DNA of 64,000 nt from positions 1-64,000 of the forward strand of contig OZ037868.1 in NCBI GenBank assembly GCA_964035575.1. The letters are read 5' to 3'. Both the position numbers and the translations under genes were made by a program. Of this stretch, positions 40,703 to 51,616 are shown piece after piece. The notes beneath the pieces were generated by a model. That model made no database searches. It had not been told where the DNA came from and saw only the letters and a list, made by a program, of their open reading frames with translations. Positions within the stretch are counted from its first letter, which is position 1; each line of letters opens with the position of its first letter. This DNA comes from Rhynchopus sp. YZ270_cl-10 (lineage: Eukaryota > Euglenozoa > Diplonemea > Diplonemida > Diplonemidae).

Positions 40703-40934
40703 TGTGTGCAGCGTGTGTACTGGAGGAAAGTGTTACGGTGTAATGTGGAGGAAGAAAATGAACATCATGTCATGCAGAAAAAGAAATGCAATATTTTTTA
40801 CTTCGTACTCTTTCGACCATCTTCTTGACGTCAGGTGATGACGCTTTTGTTTGTCTGACAAAAAGACGTTAGCCACCGCAGACACAATGCCTCCACGCGC
40901 GCCCTTCATTCACCAAAAAAAAAAATTCTTTTGT

Positions 40935-40962
40935 AAGATGAATGTGCCTCTCGTGCACACAC
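40935..40962. repeat. GATGAATGTGCC hairpin motif
   Basis: TAAGATGAATGTGCC followed by TCTCGTGCACACACA is almost the same as the copy at 31367. Confidence 0.5.
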
Positions 40963-42420
40963 ATCTGCAAAAGAGGAAAAAAAATTGTAAGACGTAGTTG
41001 CTGAATCTCTGCTTTCACCTTTTTGGCCACAATCGAGAAAAAAAATTGCGAAAAAAAAGGCTAAAGCTTCTCTCTATCCGAGAGAGGGGCGAGGAGGGAC
41101 GCATGCCTCGGGGGATAACAAAATATAGACAAAGAAGCTTGAAAGATGAATGCGTATGTCTCATAACAATAAAAAGGAAAGATGATTTAAGATGAACCTA
41201 AGCCTCCAGCGCTTGGGCCTCAAAAGAATAGGGGTGGCACACACACAGCAAGAAACGGCTGCTCTCAGAGGGTGATGGGGAGGACAGAAACGTGCTGCCG
41301 ATAAAAAAAAATGTATCGAAGACTGTCCCCATATTTTCAATCACTGCCTTTGGGAGCAAACCTTTTTTTCCCTTGAAACTTGGAGTATTTTTTCTTTCAA
41401 AATTCAATTTTTATATTTTCATGACATTGTGTATTTTTTTTATGAAACATAGGTTTGAAACCGAATGAGGTGTTACTTCCGCTGGGCTGCAGAAAGGCGG
41501 TCTTTACTTTCTTTTTATAGTAGCTATTTTGGTTTTGGACTCACCCATATGCCACACCCATATGCCTCACGTGCATGCACCTATTTGAAGAAAAACGTAT
41601 CATACATATACCTCCTGAAGATGCACTTATTAGTGGAAAAAAAACAACAAAACAAAAAAAGTAGTTGAAACCCTGTCGACCTGTCAATATCAGGGGGTGT
41701 GTGTATAGAGTCCCTGTGTCAGCGACCTGTCAATATCGACCCCCTCCCGGAGTACCAATTGAATTTGCATATTTCCTCCCCCTCCTCCAGACATGGATTT
41801 CTCGTGTTCATTTTCAAATGAGAAATTCTTTATTATGTTTCGGTACCAGGGCGTTCGCTATCGCCATCGTTTTTTCCTGATCGTGGCGAAATGCCAAAAA
41901 CCCCGAAATTTTCGTTTTTTTACTAGTGCTTAAAATAGGTCAAAAAAATTTTCCCGCCGGAGAGAAGTTAGTTCGTGGGTGAATCCCTGGTACTGAATGG
42001 TCAAAAAAAATTTGCGATTTGCGCGTGATCCCTTCCCCAGCACAAGTGATATTACAGCTGAACTTTCCTGATACTAAAACCAGCAAAACGATGAAGAATT
42101 TCATCAATCCCCCCTCACTGAGGGTCTCTTTGTGTTGTTTAATCAAGCAGATGTACAAGAGAGAGGCATCCGTCATATGAGACTTCATCCTTATTTTGAT
42201 TATTTTCAACTCTCTGCCATTGAAGATAGAGTTGACACGAGCAGTGACACCTTCTATAACAGGGGGTACGGTACACCTTCAGCAGACTGCAGGATTGAGG
42301 AGCGAGCGGGAGTGCTGGGGAAACTTCCTCTCACGGCAGGCGGGTTTACGGATGATTTTGAGTACAGTGGACACCCCTCTGCGACCCCCGGAGGGGTCTA
42401 CAGGGTGGTGGGGAGAAATC

Positions 42421-42474
42421 TCTCTCTCTCTCTCTCTTTTTTTCCCCCTTTATTTATTTATTTATTTATTTATA
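42421..42474. repeat. (TC)n and (TTTA)n microsatellites
   Basis: A TC run (to about 42437) and a TTTA run (about 42449-42474) are separated by a T/C-rich stretch. Confidence 0.85.
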
Positions 42475-42586
42475 CAGGGTTTCGCCCCGGTGGGGCGAAG
42501 CCCTGGGGCGAAATAAAACGTCATTTTTTCAGGAAAAAAATTTTTTAACGAAAAAAAATATTTTTCGCCCCGGGGCGAACGCCCTG
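42475..42586. mobile_element. Small inverted-repeat element with CAGGG ends
   Basis: The ends CAGGGTTTCGCCCCGG and, inverted, CAGGGCGTTCGCCCCGG bound 112 bp that also contains an inner CGCCCCGG/CCGGGGCG pair. CAGGG ends recall the hAT element at 29997, but no target duplication is visible; the left flank is a microsatellite. Confidence 0.5.
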
Positions 42587-42763
42587 TTCGGTACGGTATT
42601 AGGGCATCTCCTTTGGCCTCTTTTGGTATTAGTGTAGACTGATTGAGGGGTTTTGCATTTTTTGTAGTTCTAATTTTTTTTTGGTTATTTTCTGGTAATG
42701 TAACTTGGTATTAAGTGTAGACACCCGAGGATGAGCTCCACTGTGCTATATACACGGGTTGCC

Positions 42764-42918
42764 TACGATCGTAGTACGATCGTTTACGATCGTACCAAAA
42801 AACGATCGTAACGATCGTAAAATATCGTACTACGATCAACTACGATCGTACTACGATCGTAAACGATCGTAGTACGATCGTAGTACGATCATTACGATCG
42901 TAGTACGATCGTAGTACG
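42764..42918. repeat. Left ACGATCGT palindrome cluster
   Basis: About eleven ACGATCGT or one-base variants are separated by 2-10 nt. Confidence 0.85.
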
Positions 42919-43002
42919 TTTGCCAAACGAAATAACGAATATCGCTTGAAATACCGTTCGATATTCCTTGCATGGTGTGCATGAAGCACACACAAGGTAT
43001 AT

Positions 43003-43215
43003 CAAACGATAATCAATCAGATAAAACGTTACATCATTGGAAAATTGTTGGCACCGCCGCCCTGTCTTCGTATTTATTACGTCGACAGGCCAAACAACGT
43101 TGGGCTCAGAAGAAGCAGTGCTAGACAGTCACTGGGGATCAACATGAGAACCAACTCCCAACAACACAGGCTACCGAAGTAGCAGGTGGGGTGTTGCGGG
43201 TGTTTGGGGTGAAAG
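43003..43215 (-). repeat. Dispersed repeat, copy 3 (inverted)
   Basis: The reverse complement matches 34568-34735 over most of its length and adds the GGGAGTTGGTTCTCATGTT part shared with 37058-37215. Confidence 0.7.
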
Positions 43216-44279
43216 AAAATCGATTTTGGTAAGTTCCAGCAGAAAATTCTTAAGTTTGCACTAGTCGAGAAGGGTTACCACTGCTCACCGAGCGGTGCAC
43301 CCATTTAAGGGTGGAGAAGCGTGACACGCACATACAAGTATGCACGTTACTTCAACAAAGGCTGAATTCTGGTAATTCTAAGGGATGTGAATTACAGCCA
43401 CCACATGGTTGTCATTAGGTTACTACCTTCGTCGTAAACGTATACAAAGGTTTCGCCCCCTTCTCTTTCATGCAAACTTAAGAAAATCCTGAAGTAACTA
43501 CAACCTGGCGTGCGGGTACAGATGCATTGCTTTGTTCTTTCCTCAAAGTCATGTGTGATCTCTCGGGTCTGTACTAAAGTCAGTGTTTAGATAAGCATCC
43601 ACTTGACTCGTTCTAACAACCGTTGAAATCTAGAACAAAACAATACACTGCCCCTTCTCACACCAAGCCGCCATGCTTCAAGAGCATGCCCTGGGCAAAA
43701 ATTACTGTGACAAAATTAGTTTTCTGGGGGAACGCAATATTTTATTGTGCCCAGTCCTCCGCAAGCAGAGGACAGACTTTCCGGATCCCGAAGTCGAATT
43801 TCTTGCACTAGCTATGCTCCCTGGGTTAATGGCTATAGCAGTGACTGACAGAGTGTTCCCACTCCCCTTTCCACCCCATATGTTCGCTCGTTCTGCACAG
43901 TTGGTTCTCGATGTTGCACTCGCGATACCTGTTTAAAAGTGAAGTTGTGAGTGGTGGGGAATTTAAAGAAGGTGATTTCTTTAAAAAATAAGTTGGCCTG
44001 AGGGTGTAAAATATTGTTATGGAGACTTTTTGGAGGAAATACGAGTCGACGGCCTTATTTTGTTGAATATTCACCAGAAAGTTAAACATATTTACATACC
44101 TTGTCTTGCGCCTTCGCTGCTGTCAAGGTGCCTTTGTGCATCAGAGGGGAGAAAGCGCCACGCCTCCCTGCACTGGCAGGGAGTCGCGCGCGCGAAGCGC
44201 GCGCAGCGACCGCTTTTACGGGGGGAAAGCTCGGGACCCCAAATGACCCCGGCGAGAGCCCTGACGACATATCGGGAAA

Positions 44280-44940
44280 ATTTTTTTTCCCCCCCACAAA
44301 AAAGTCAAAAAACAGCCCAAAAACAAAACCAAAAAAACAGGGAATTTTTTGGATTGGGATTTCGGAATTTGGCCAAAAAGGGACGGATTTAGAGATATCC
44401 TTGCTCCAAGGAATTTGCTAAGGAAAAGTCGATATTGTGCAGTAGTGCATATGGTTTACCCCCAGATCGTCAAAACACCCGATTTTTGCGTTTTTTTGCA
44501 CTTTTTGGTGCCCAAAAACCCAACTCAGGGGTCGAAATTTTCCCGAAAAAAAAAATTTTTTTTTTGAGATTTTTCGATTTTTTGACAAGGCGCTGGCCCA
44601 TACAAAATGCACTGGTGGTACAGAAAATGACTGGGGAATTAACTCTAGATGCTCAAAACAGCCCAATTCTTGCTTTTTTTGACTTTTTGGTCCCAGAAGG
44701 GTACCTCGGGTGTAGTGAGCAGGCCTCAAAACACTTGTGAAAAAAAAAATTGGGATTTTTTTTTTTGAGATTTTTTCAAAAATCGACTTGTCTTTGGTAA
44801 AAATCACGAAATTTTGGGTTCGCGGAACCGCGTTTTAGACCCCCCTAGATGCTCAAAAGTGCCAAATTTTGCTTTTAATGGCCTCAAATCGTCGAAATTA
44901 GCCCAAAAGAGGGCAAAAAAAAAAAAAATTCGAGGGTCTA
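44280..44940. repeat. Degenerate tandem repeats inside the foldback-like element
   Basis: Three or four units of roughly 200 bp share phrases such as GATGCTCAAAACAGCCCAAT, TGACTTTTTGGTCCC and runs of A and T. Divergence is high. Confidence 0.5.
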
Positions 44941-44971
44941 GGTATGGAGAGCGAGCACCTTAGAAGGAGGA

Positions 44972-45149
44972 TCGTACGATCGTACTACGATCGTTACGAT
45001 CGTAGTACGATCGTTTACGATCGTAGTACGATCGTACGATCATAATACGATCGTAAGTACGATCGTACTACGATCGTACTTTGATCGTAGTACGATCGTA
45101 GTGCGATCAAAAAAGAGCTACGATCGTAAGAGATCGTACTACGATCGTA
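44972..45149. repeat. Right ACGATCGT palindrome cluster
   Basis: About a dozen ACGATCGT or near-variants mirror the left cluster. Confidence 0.85.
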
Positions 45150-45502
45150 GGCAACCCGTGTATATACTGTTTATTTTCTTTATTAGCCGAATTGGGAGTT
45201 GACAGATTAGTTGTGGTATGCATGAGTCCAGAAAAGAACTTTTTGCTGTGGCAGGGTAAAAATACAAAAAAAAAAACCGACTAATTTCATACACTTTTCC
45301 AATCAAAGACGAGAAATGCACACAAAAAAAAGGAACGTTCAAAAATGAGAAAAAGTGTTTACGCTGCACCTCCGAAGATACACCGTACACTTCCCCCCTC
45401 AGGTCCTTCAGGTCGGATGGGTACGCATGGGTACCCCTTCCTTTGAGACACCTATCACCACGACCCAGTATGAGCAATGACAAGGGGTATGACTAGTTGA
45501 CA

Positions 45503-45636
45503 AGACTAAATCCCCCCATCCTGTCAAATGAAAAAGATCCCCCTTTGTCAAATGACAAGTGACAGGACCTAACGCCACTCATTTTGTACAGGGGCATTGT
45601 CATTTGACAGGATGGGGGTCGTGCCATTATTTAGTC
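45503..45636. mobile_element. Small inverted-repeat element
   Basis: GACTAAAT and CCCCCATCCTGTCAAATGA on the left recur inverted on the right, with about 10 extra bases between the two blocks. No coding capacity. Confidence 0.55.
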
Positions 45637-46769
45637 TTTCATGTCATGGGTGGTAACTAGGTCGTGGTGTAAACAAGTTGTATTTATACCGCCAACAGTA
45701 GAGGAAGGAAATATGCTGTCACGAAAGGGTGAAGGGTCGTCCATTACACACAACAAAAGAAAAGCTGAAAGCGCAAAAAAAAAAAATGTTGTGAAGTGCA
45801 ATATACTGGAGACTTGTACCCTTTGGGATAGTGAAACGAATGAGAGGAAGGGGAAACACAAAGAGATAATTTCATTCAAAACTAAACGCATTTATTGACA
45901 AAAATGCACTGTCCGCGGGCTCTGCTAAAAGCACGCGTACTGTGCCGTAATTTTTTAAAAAAAGGTGTAACTGGAGAAACAATATACCCACCACCCAGAT
46001 GTACTACAGATCCAAATAAGTAAATACAAAAACAGAACAAAACTTAGGGAAAAAAAGCCAAAAAGTACGATCTCACTGAAAATGTTTTTTTTTAGGCTTT
46101 TTTTTTGGTGTGGGAATGATGGAGTGGGGCGTAGTGAAGACCACATTTCGCATGTAAAAATAGTCGGAAGTGCAAACGTCACCTCACGGATCGGCGGACG
46201 CAGGCACTAAAAAATAAAACAGACAGATGGTGAGTCACCATCCTCGCAACTTTGTGCACAACAAAAATGGCAGCCGCTTTCAAATTACCAGCTGCTATAG
46301 ACACCGTATCCCAGGTGTCAATATCTGGGTACTTCTTCCTGCGCACAATCTCTTCGTTGCGGAAGTTATTCGGAAACAAAGAAGTTGACGAAAAGAGAAG
46401 CTGAAGGTGCAAACACCTCACCGTACATCCGGATGCAGGCATTGGCTCTGAACTAAAAACATACAAAAAAGCCCTCACAGTATACCTTGGTACATGACAG
46501 GCTGGACACCCAATCATGCAGTCCATATCCATTTCGTGGTACACATGAGAGAACACAGGTACTAAGTATTGATGCCATGTGGTCACAAAAGCCTTGTTAA
46601 CAATTTTGCGGTGAACCTCACTGAATGGAGTTGCTCATAAAGTCAAAAAAATATGGGAAAGAAGCAAACCAGAAACAGAGTTTAAAAAAAATGTAGCACA
46701 AAAAACAAAAAAAGGGAGCATCTGCGGGAGACGACACCCTTTTTTGAACTACCAAAGAGAAACAGAATA

Positions 46770-46856
46770 CCGGAATCGTAAAAAAGCTGGGTCGTAACAA
46801 TCTCCCAGTATTGTTACGTCCCAGAATTTTACGTCGCGGCTTTTTTACGATTCCGG
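46770..46856. mobile_element. Tiny TA-flanked MITE
   Basis: The inverted repeats CCGGAATCGTAAAAAAGC are perfect with TA on both sides. A further inner pair (CGTAACAAT and ATTGTTACG) makes this 87-bp unit almost a hairpin. Confidence 0.7.
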
Positions 46857-47304
46857 TATGCTAAATATCTGTTGAAGGTTTTCTGTTGCAATATTATTGG
46901 CAAAAAAGGGGGGGAAAGCTATCGCACACAAAAGCACGATGCTTTTGTTTCATTTTTTTGCACCATTTGCTTGCTTGTACACAACACAAATGTGGGGTTC
47001 GGGATATAGGGGGATTGAGGGGGATGACAAGGGTAACAAAAACAAGGAGATCCTTTTGTGTTTCCTGCCGCTTTTTGCTTTGATTGGTCGAGCTAAAAAA
47101 ATACCAAAAAAAAATACCAAAAAAAATAATATAAAATGTTGAAAGATGGAAAAGCGGTCAAAACAATGCAGAGACAAAGAGACAAAACATGCACATACTT
47201 TCTTATCAAACAGAATGAAACAAAAAAGCATATGCGCTGTGAAAACCCTCACACAAACACCCCGAACTCATGATCTTGCAAATGCACAGTCCGTCACCAC
47301 CTTT

Positions 47305-50300
47305 TCAAATGTACTGATTTTTCTTCAAACTCCTTCGTGTGTCGCTGTTTCTTGTCCGGGTGGGTGGGTTCTGGAAGCCTGCGAACGCGGTTTCCGACTG
47401 CACCTCCTTGCCACCGCCCACCAGGGTTGGCGAGCGCACCCCCTCGAGGAATAGGTCGGAGCTGAACGACGTCGCGAAACGACGCCGGTTGGGGGTGACG
47501 TCACCTTCAGTTTCGGCGTCAGCCTCTCCCTCCGGCCTGGGCGAGAGAACGAGCGTTGCCCTTCGCCTGCGTGGTGGTGGTGTGGTTGCTGTTGCGGCAG
47601 GTAGGTGCGGTGTCGTGGTAGGGGTCGCAAAGCTGCTCCTCCTCTGCCGGTGGCTCGTGGGCAGCAGTGGTGAGCGCGTAACAGGGCTCTGTGTCTGTGC
47701 GAAGCTGTTCAGATCAGACAAAGGCGAGCCGAGGTACTCAGGAGGCTCCTCGAAGGCAGAGCGGTTCGAGAGAGTGTGCGCGTCCTGCACAAGGAGCACC
47801 TCGGACTGCGAGTCCGAGCAGTGCGAGAGCTCGACGTCGCCACCGAGGAAGCTTTGTTGCATCTGCTCCTGGGCGTGCTGGTCGCGTGTGTATTTGCGTG
47901 CGTGCGAGCGGCGATGGATGTACAAGTCGTATGTGTAGGTGCAGATGTCCCAGACGCACTTAGCCGTCAACAGCACCGCACCTGCAAAGAGGAGGTCGAC
48001 TGCTGTGCTGTAGAGAAAGCTGTCCTGAGGATGCGACGCGCTGATGGCAATGGACATACTCGTGACGGAAAGGAACATCAGCCCGTTGAGGATCATCGCA
48101 ATGAGGTTGTCCATCGGCGCAATAAACGGGTGGTGCACAACCGTCAGCACAAAGAAAACAAAGAGCACCAACGTGATCGAGTAGTTCCGCAGGTTGCACG
48201 AAACGTCTGTTTCCGGCTTCCACGCGGAGAAGAGGCTGAGTAGCACAATCACCGAGAGCTCGAGCAGGACGTACCAGGTCTTTCCCTGGCGCAGCGACTC
48301 ATATGTCACACCGTACTGCTCGGCGAAGTGAGTCCCATTCGTGGACACCCAGATCTGCTTCCCAAAGACGAACTGGTAGATGTTGCGCCGCACCCCGTGG
48401 AACTTGCTGTAGTCCTTCTCACGCTCTTGTTTGTTGTTCACGAGCTTCTCCCCCTCGCCGTGCAGGTACAGATACGGGTCGTCCACTACATAACTCCTCT
48501 CCTCGAGGTTGCGGAACACCCTCACATACACAAAGAGGATCGGGAGCAGGCACGCAACGAAGACGGCGACACCGAGCACCCTGCTTGCAAAGTCGCCTGA
48601 GAAGAAGATGAGCTTCGCAGCCACGAGGCTCGTCCCCTGCAGCAGGAAGAGGTACGGGATGTAGATGAACCCTGGGGAGCGGATGAGACCCTGTGCACTG
48701 CGCAGCTTTATGCGCATGACAGTCTTCATGACGATGGCGAGGATGGCCAGCATTGCCGCCACGCCCACCAGGATGGTAAGGTTCATTGCCACTGCACCGT
48801 AGAAGTAGCGCCACGACGAGCTCCCCCATGCGAGCTGTGTAGGGTGGAACTCAAAGTCAAGGTTGCTCTCTGCCTCTAAATCAATGTCGTCCACAATGCA
48901 GCCGAAGTTCCGCAACAACGCAAGCTTGCCTGCCCCAGCCGCACCAGCCGGGCCCGTCCCACTCGAGATGCCGCTCAGCACTGTCGCAGTACCTGCCACC
49001 TTTGTGCTTGTTGAGAGCTTCTCTTTGTCCGTCTCAGACAGCCTCTTCTTCGCAGGTGACAACGGCACCACTGTCAAAGGCGCAGAAGACATAGGCACAC
49101 CCGTCTCAGGTGGTACCGAAGGTGAAGCAGACGTGTGTGGTGCAGTGTCAGGAGAAGGGGTCGGGGCAGCGCTCTGTGCGGGCAGTGTCGTCTGTGGCGG
49201 AGCTGTGCCCGGTGCAAAGGTGGCTGGTGATGTGGTGCGTGGTGTTGTGCTCTGAGGGGATACTGTCATGGGCGGGTTTGTCGCCGGTGTAGGAGTAGGT
49301 GTAGGTGCGGTAGATGTTGGCGACGGTGTCAATGGCGCTGGTGTTTGCGGTGCCGCTGTCGGTGGTGCAGGTGTGCTTGGTGCCTCTGTCATAGGTGCCG
49401 GTGTGGGTGGTGCTGGTGTAGGTGGCGATAGTGTTGGTGGCGACGGTGTTGGTGGGGCTGGTGTTGGCGGTGCAGACGTGGGCGGCGCCTCCGTCATAGG
49501 CGCTGGTGTACTCGGCGCTGCTGTCATAGGCGCAGGTGTAGCTGGCGCAGACGTAGGCGGCGCTGCTGTCATAGGTGCAGGTGTTGGCGGGGAAGGTGTT
49601 GCCGGTGCTGACGTAGGCGGTGCTGGTGTACTTGGCGCAGGTGTCTCTGGTGCAGGTGTTGCCGGTGCCGATGTTGGCGGAGCTGGTGTGTCTGGCACCG
49701 TCGTAGGTACCGCTGTAGGCGTGCTGGTGCTTGGGGGGTTTGTCGCCGGCACAGGCGTGGGCGGTGCTAGGGTACTTGGCGCTGCAGTCTGAGGCACTGG
49801 TGTGGGCGGCACCAACGTGGGCACTGCCGTAGGCGGCGCTGCTGTCGGGAGCGCTCTTATGTACGTGACGGGTGTGCGCACACAGGGCGCACATGACGCC
49901 ACTGCGACACACTCCTCACCCCCCGCACGCACCACCACTGCGTCCTCCTTGAAGGAAGTGTCCCCGGTCATGGGGTAGCGCATCACATCCACCACCACCG
50001 ACACCACGTCACCTAGCCCGAAGCTGCACATCCCCGCCACACGCAGCTCCCCACGCGCAGCACTGTGCACACCGAGGTAGCACGTCTCCGTGCCCGACAC
50101 CACAGAGACGAGGTACACACCGGAGCCCACATCGGACGTGCTTGCTGCATCGTCTATGGGTACGACGACCTCCATGGGGGTGGTCTGCTTGGCCCACACT
50201 GCAGCGCTTCGGAAGAGGAGTGCGCCTGCTGCACCTACGGAGAGGGGGGAGGCGGGTGTGGGCTCTGCTGTGGACGTGAAGGCGGGCACCCAGGTGGTAC

Positions 50301-50616
50301 CTTGCTCGTACTCGACTTGTTGGATCTCCCATGTGTCGGTGGTGGTGCCTTCTGCGGAGAAGCCGAGGACGAGGTTCTCAGTAGCCTCACCTGAGCAGAG
50401 GAAGTCGAGGTGCTTCACGTCTGCTTCGTTGGGCGACGTTGCGAGGCTGCACTTCACGCCCAGCTCTGTCAGGCCTACGAAGTTGAACACTGCATCACTC
50501 CCGCTGCTCGCAGACCCTTGCAGCTTGCTCACCCGCAGATGCAGCGCGGCATGTACCTGTCTGACCACACACAGCTGCAGGAGGAGACACAGCACTGCCG
50601 CGCACCTACCCTGCAT
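47305..50616 (-). CDS. 7TM surface protein with Pro/Thr stalk
   Basis: This is a 1,103-residue intronless gene. The signal peptide (MQGRCAAVLCLLLQLCVVRQVHA) is followed by a unique ectodomain (about 24-255) with paired cysteines and no family I recognise. A stalk of APPTP, VPTA and APMTEAP repeats then runs to about 500. Around 590-890 there are seven hydrophobic segments: for example GAVAMNLTILVGVAAM, GFIYIPYLFLLQGTSLVAA, WYVLLELSVIVLLSLF and NYSITLVLFVFFVLTVV. Loops match the 14-20 kb and 61-64 kb genes: FGKQIWVS before segment 4 and HPFIAPMDNLIA after segment 5. A long Ser/Arg/Thr-rich tail (about 900-1103) is probably phosphorylated. The AG acceptor is 21 nt before the ATG. Receptor, adhesion or channel-like; function not proven. 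Confidence 0.85.
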   Translation of the reverse strand: MQGRCAAVLCLLLQLCVVRQVHAALHLRVSKLQGSASSGSDAVFNFVGLTELGVKCSLATSPNEADVKHLDFLCSGEATENLVLGFSAEGTTTDTWEIQQVEYEQGTTWVPAFTSTAEPTPASPLSVGAAGALLFRSAAVWAKQTTPMEVVVPIDDAASTSDVGSGVYLVSVVSGTETCYLGVHSAARGELRVAGMCSFGLGDVVSVVVDVMRYPMTGDTSFKEDAVVVRAGGEECVAVASCAPCVRTPVTYIRALPTAAPPTAVPTLVPPTPVPQTAAPSTLAPPTPVPATNPPSTSTPTAVPTTVPDTPAPPTSAPATPAPETPAPSTPAPPTSAPATPSPPTPAPMTAAPPTSAPATPAPMTAAPSTPAPMTEAPPTSAPPTPAPPTPSPPTLSPPTPAPPTPAPMTEAPSTPAPPTAAPQTPAPLTPSPTSTAPTPTPTPATNPPMTVSPQSTTPRTTSPATFAPGTAPPQTTLPAQSAAPTPSPDTAPHTSASPSVPPETGVPMSSAPLTVVPLSPAKKRLSETDKEKLSTSTKVAGTATVLSGISSGTGPAGAAGAGKLALLRNFGCIVDDIDLEAESNLDFEFHPTQLAWGSSSWRYFYGAVAMNLTILVGVAAMLAILAIVMKTVMRIKLRSAQGLIRSPGFIYIPYLFLLQGTSLVAAKLIFFSGDFASRVLGVAVFVACLLPILFVYVRVFRNLEERSYVVDDPYLYLHGEGEKLVNNKQEREKDYSKFHGVRRNIYQFVFGKQIWVSTNGTHFAEQYGVTYESLRQGKTWYVLLELSVIVLLSLFSAWKPETDVSCNLRNYSITLVLFVFFVLTVVHHPFIAPMDNLIAMILNGLMFLSVTSMSIAISASHPQDSFLYSTAVDLLFAGAVLLTAKCVWDICTYTYDLYIHRRSHARKYTRDQHAQEQMQQSFLGGDVELSHCSDSQSEVLLVQDAHTLSNRSAFEEPPEYLGSPLSDLNSFAQTQSPVTRSPLLPTSHRQRRSSFATPTTTPHLPAATATTPPPRRRRATLVLSPRPEGEADAETEGDVTPNRRRFATSFSSDLFLEGVRSPTLVGGGKEVQSETAFAGFQNPPTRTRNSDTRRSLKKNQYI

Positions 50617-51616
50617 TACAGCAGTGTGCCCTAGACCTGGTGTGAAGATGGTGTTGAGGGAAAAGGGGGAAAAATGGGGAGAGCAAAAGTCTAGAGGCTG
50701 AGGGGTGAATCATCTTGTGTGGAACGGGAGGGGGGGGGAAACACAAAACAAAAAAAGGCAAGTAATTGTTGAGCGAAAAAAGAAGGAGGAGAGAAAAAAA
50801 AACATCAAAACTGAAACGCTTGAAGGGTACAAGCCTCTCGGTAACCATTTTTTATGAAGATAAATTTTAAAAAAACAAATTGTTGATTGCCTTTGGTGCG
50901 TTTTGTTGGTGGCTCGCGGTGTGTTTCAGTTAAGCCTTGCTTCGACTAATGGTGTCAAAAAAAAGCTAAATAGGCCACGTTTTTCATATTTTATTTTTAC
51001 TTTTATTTTTTTGAAAACTTGGTTGTATTAGTGTAGCCACCCTAGAGTGTGCTCCACTATAATTTTTTTAATTGTTTATTGTTTATTGTTCGGGTGGGGG
51101 GATGAGAGAAAACCAGGCTGCATGAAAACCCCCCCAGCTCTTCCTGGGGGCAGGAGTTAGCCAAACTGAACATCATTGTTTTGTCAGAATTCAGGTACTG
51201 CTCCCCGGAAGTTGTGTCATCTACTAGATGTGACGTGCATTTAGCAAAAATAATGGTTTCTGATGCAGGCACTTCCGAGAACTATATCGTTCGAAGCCAG
51301 TCATGAATGAATCACAAAAATAAAAACGCTCTCTCTCTCTAGGGATCATGAGTTGGGTATCAGTACACATTTTCTTCAGTGTAACTGATTTTAAAAATTT
51401 TGTATCGACACGTCGCCCATCCCGAAGGAAGGTTCTAACCAATGCCACCCTTTACAGGCTGAGATACTTCACACCTTTTTATGACTAAAACGGAACTCCG
51501 CCATTCTTCAATGACGCGACTCCTTTTATTTCAAAAAAAATTCAAGAACAAAAAACCTCAAAAACACACACTTCACCCCCTCCCCTTTCACTTTCATGAT
51601 TCAATCCTTTAACACT
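50617..51616. other. Intergenic spacer
   Basis: No gene is seen. The segment 51022-51062 (TTGGTTGTATTAGTGTAG ... GCTCCACTATA) matches 52235-52262 and the sequence just left of the foldback-like element (42706-42748), so a dispersed repeat is present. Confidence 0.5.
50637..50680 (-). promoter_or_regulatory. Probable 3' splice acceptor for the 47-50 kb gene
   Basis: TTTTTCCCCCTTTTCCCTC and CACCATCTTCACACCAG precede the ATG by 20 nt on the minus strand. Confidence 0.65.

Larger units (their letters stand above)
42753..45160. mobile_element. Foldback-like DNA element with ACGATCGT palindrome clusters at both ends
   Basis: The 29-bp terminal inverted repeats are perfect, beginning CACGGGTTGCCTACGATCGT, and TATATA lies on both outer sides (42747-42752 and 45161-45166). 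Just inside each end is a cluster of about a dozen copies of the 8-bp palindrome ACGATCGT in variable spacing (42764-42918 and about 44972-45149). Clustered subterminal palindromes are typical transposase-binding arrays of foldback, Mutator-like and related elements. The 2-kb interior has no credible transposase. It includes an inverted copy of a dispersed repeat (43003-43215) and degenerate tandem units (44280-44940). It is non-autonomous or of an unknown class. Confidence 0.75.
40703..47304. other. Longest gene-free stretch, mobile-element rich
   Basis: No host gene is supported over 6.6 kb. The stretch holds two GATGAATGTGCC-type motifs (40935 and 41142), microsatellites (42421-42474), a small inverted-repeat element (42475-42586), the 2.4-kb foldback-like element (42753-45160), an inverted repeat (45503-45636) and a TA-flanked MITE (46770-46856). 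Between these are A/T and G homopolymers and short frames without domains. Confidence 0.6.

Noticed and set aside
42764-45149. CRISPR-like array from regular ACGATCGT repeats
   Set aside because: The units are 8-bp palindromes at irregular 2-10-nt spacing at both ends of an inverted-repeat element, in a eukaryotic genome.
46179-46586. Minus-strand frame of 135 codons
   Set aside because: Composition and position in a repeat-rich spacer suggest chance; no domain was recognised.
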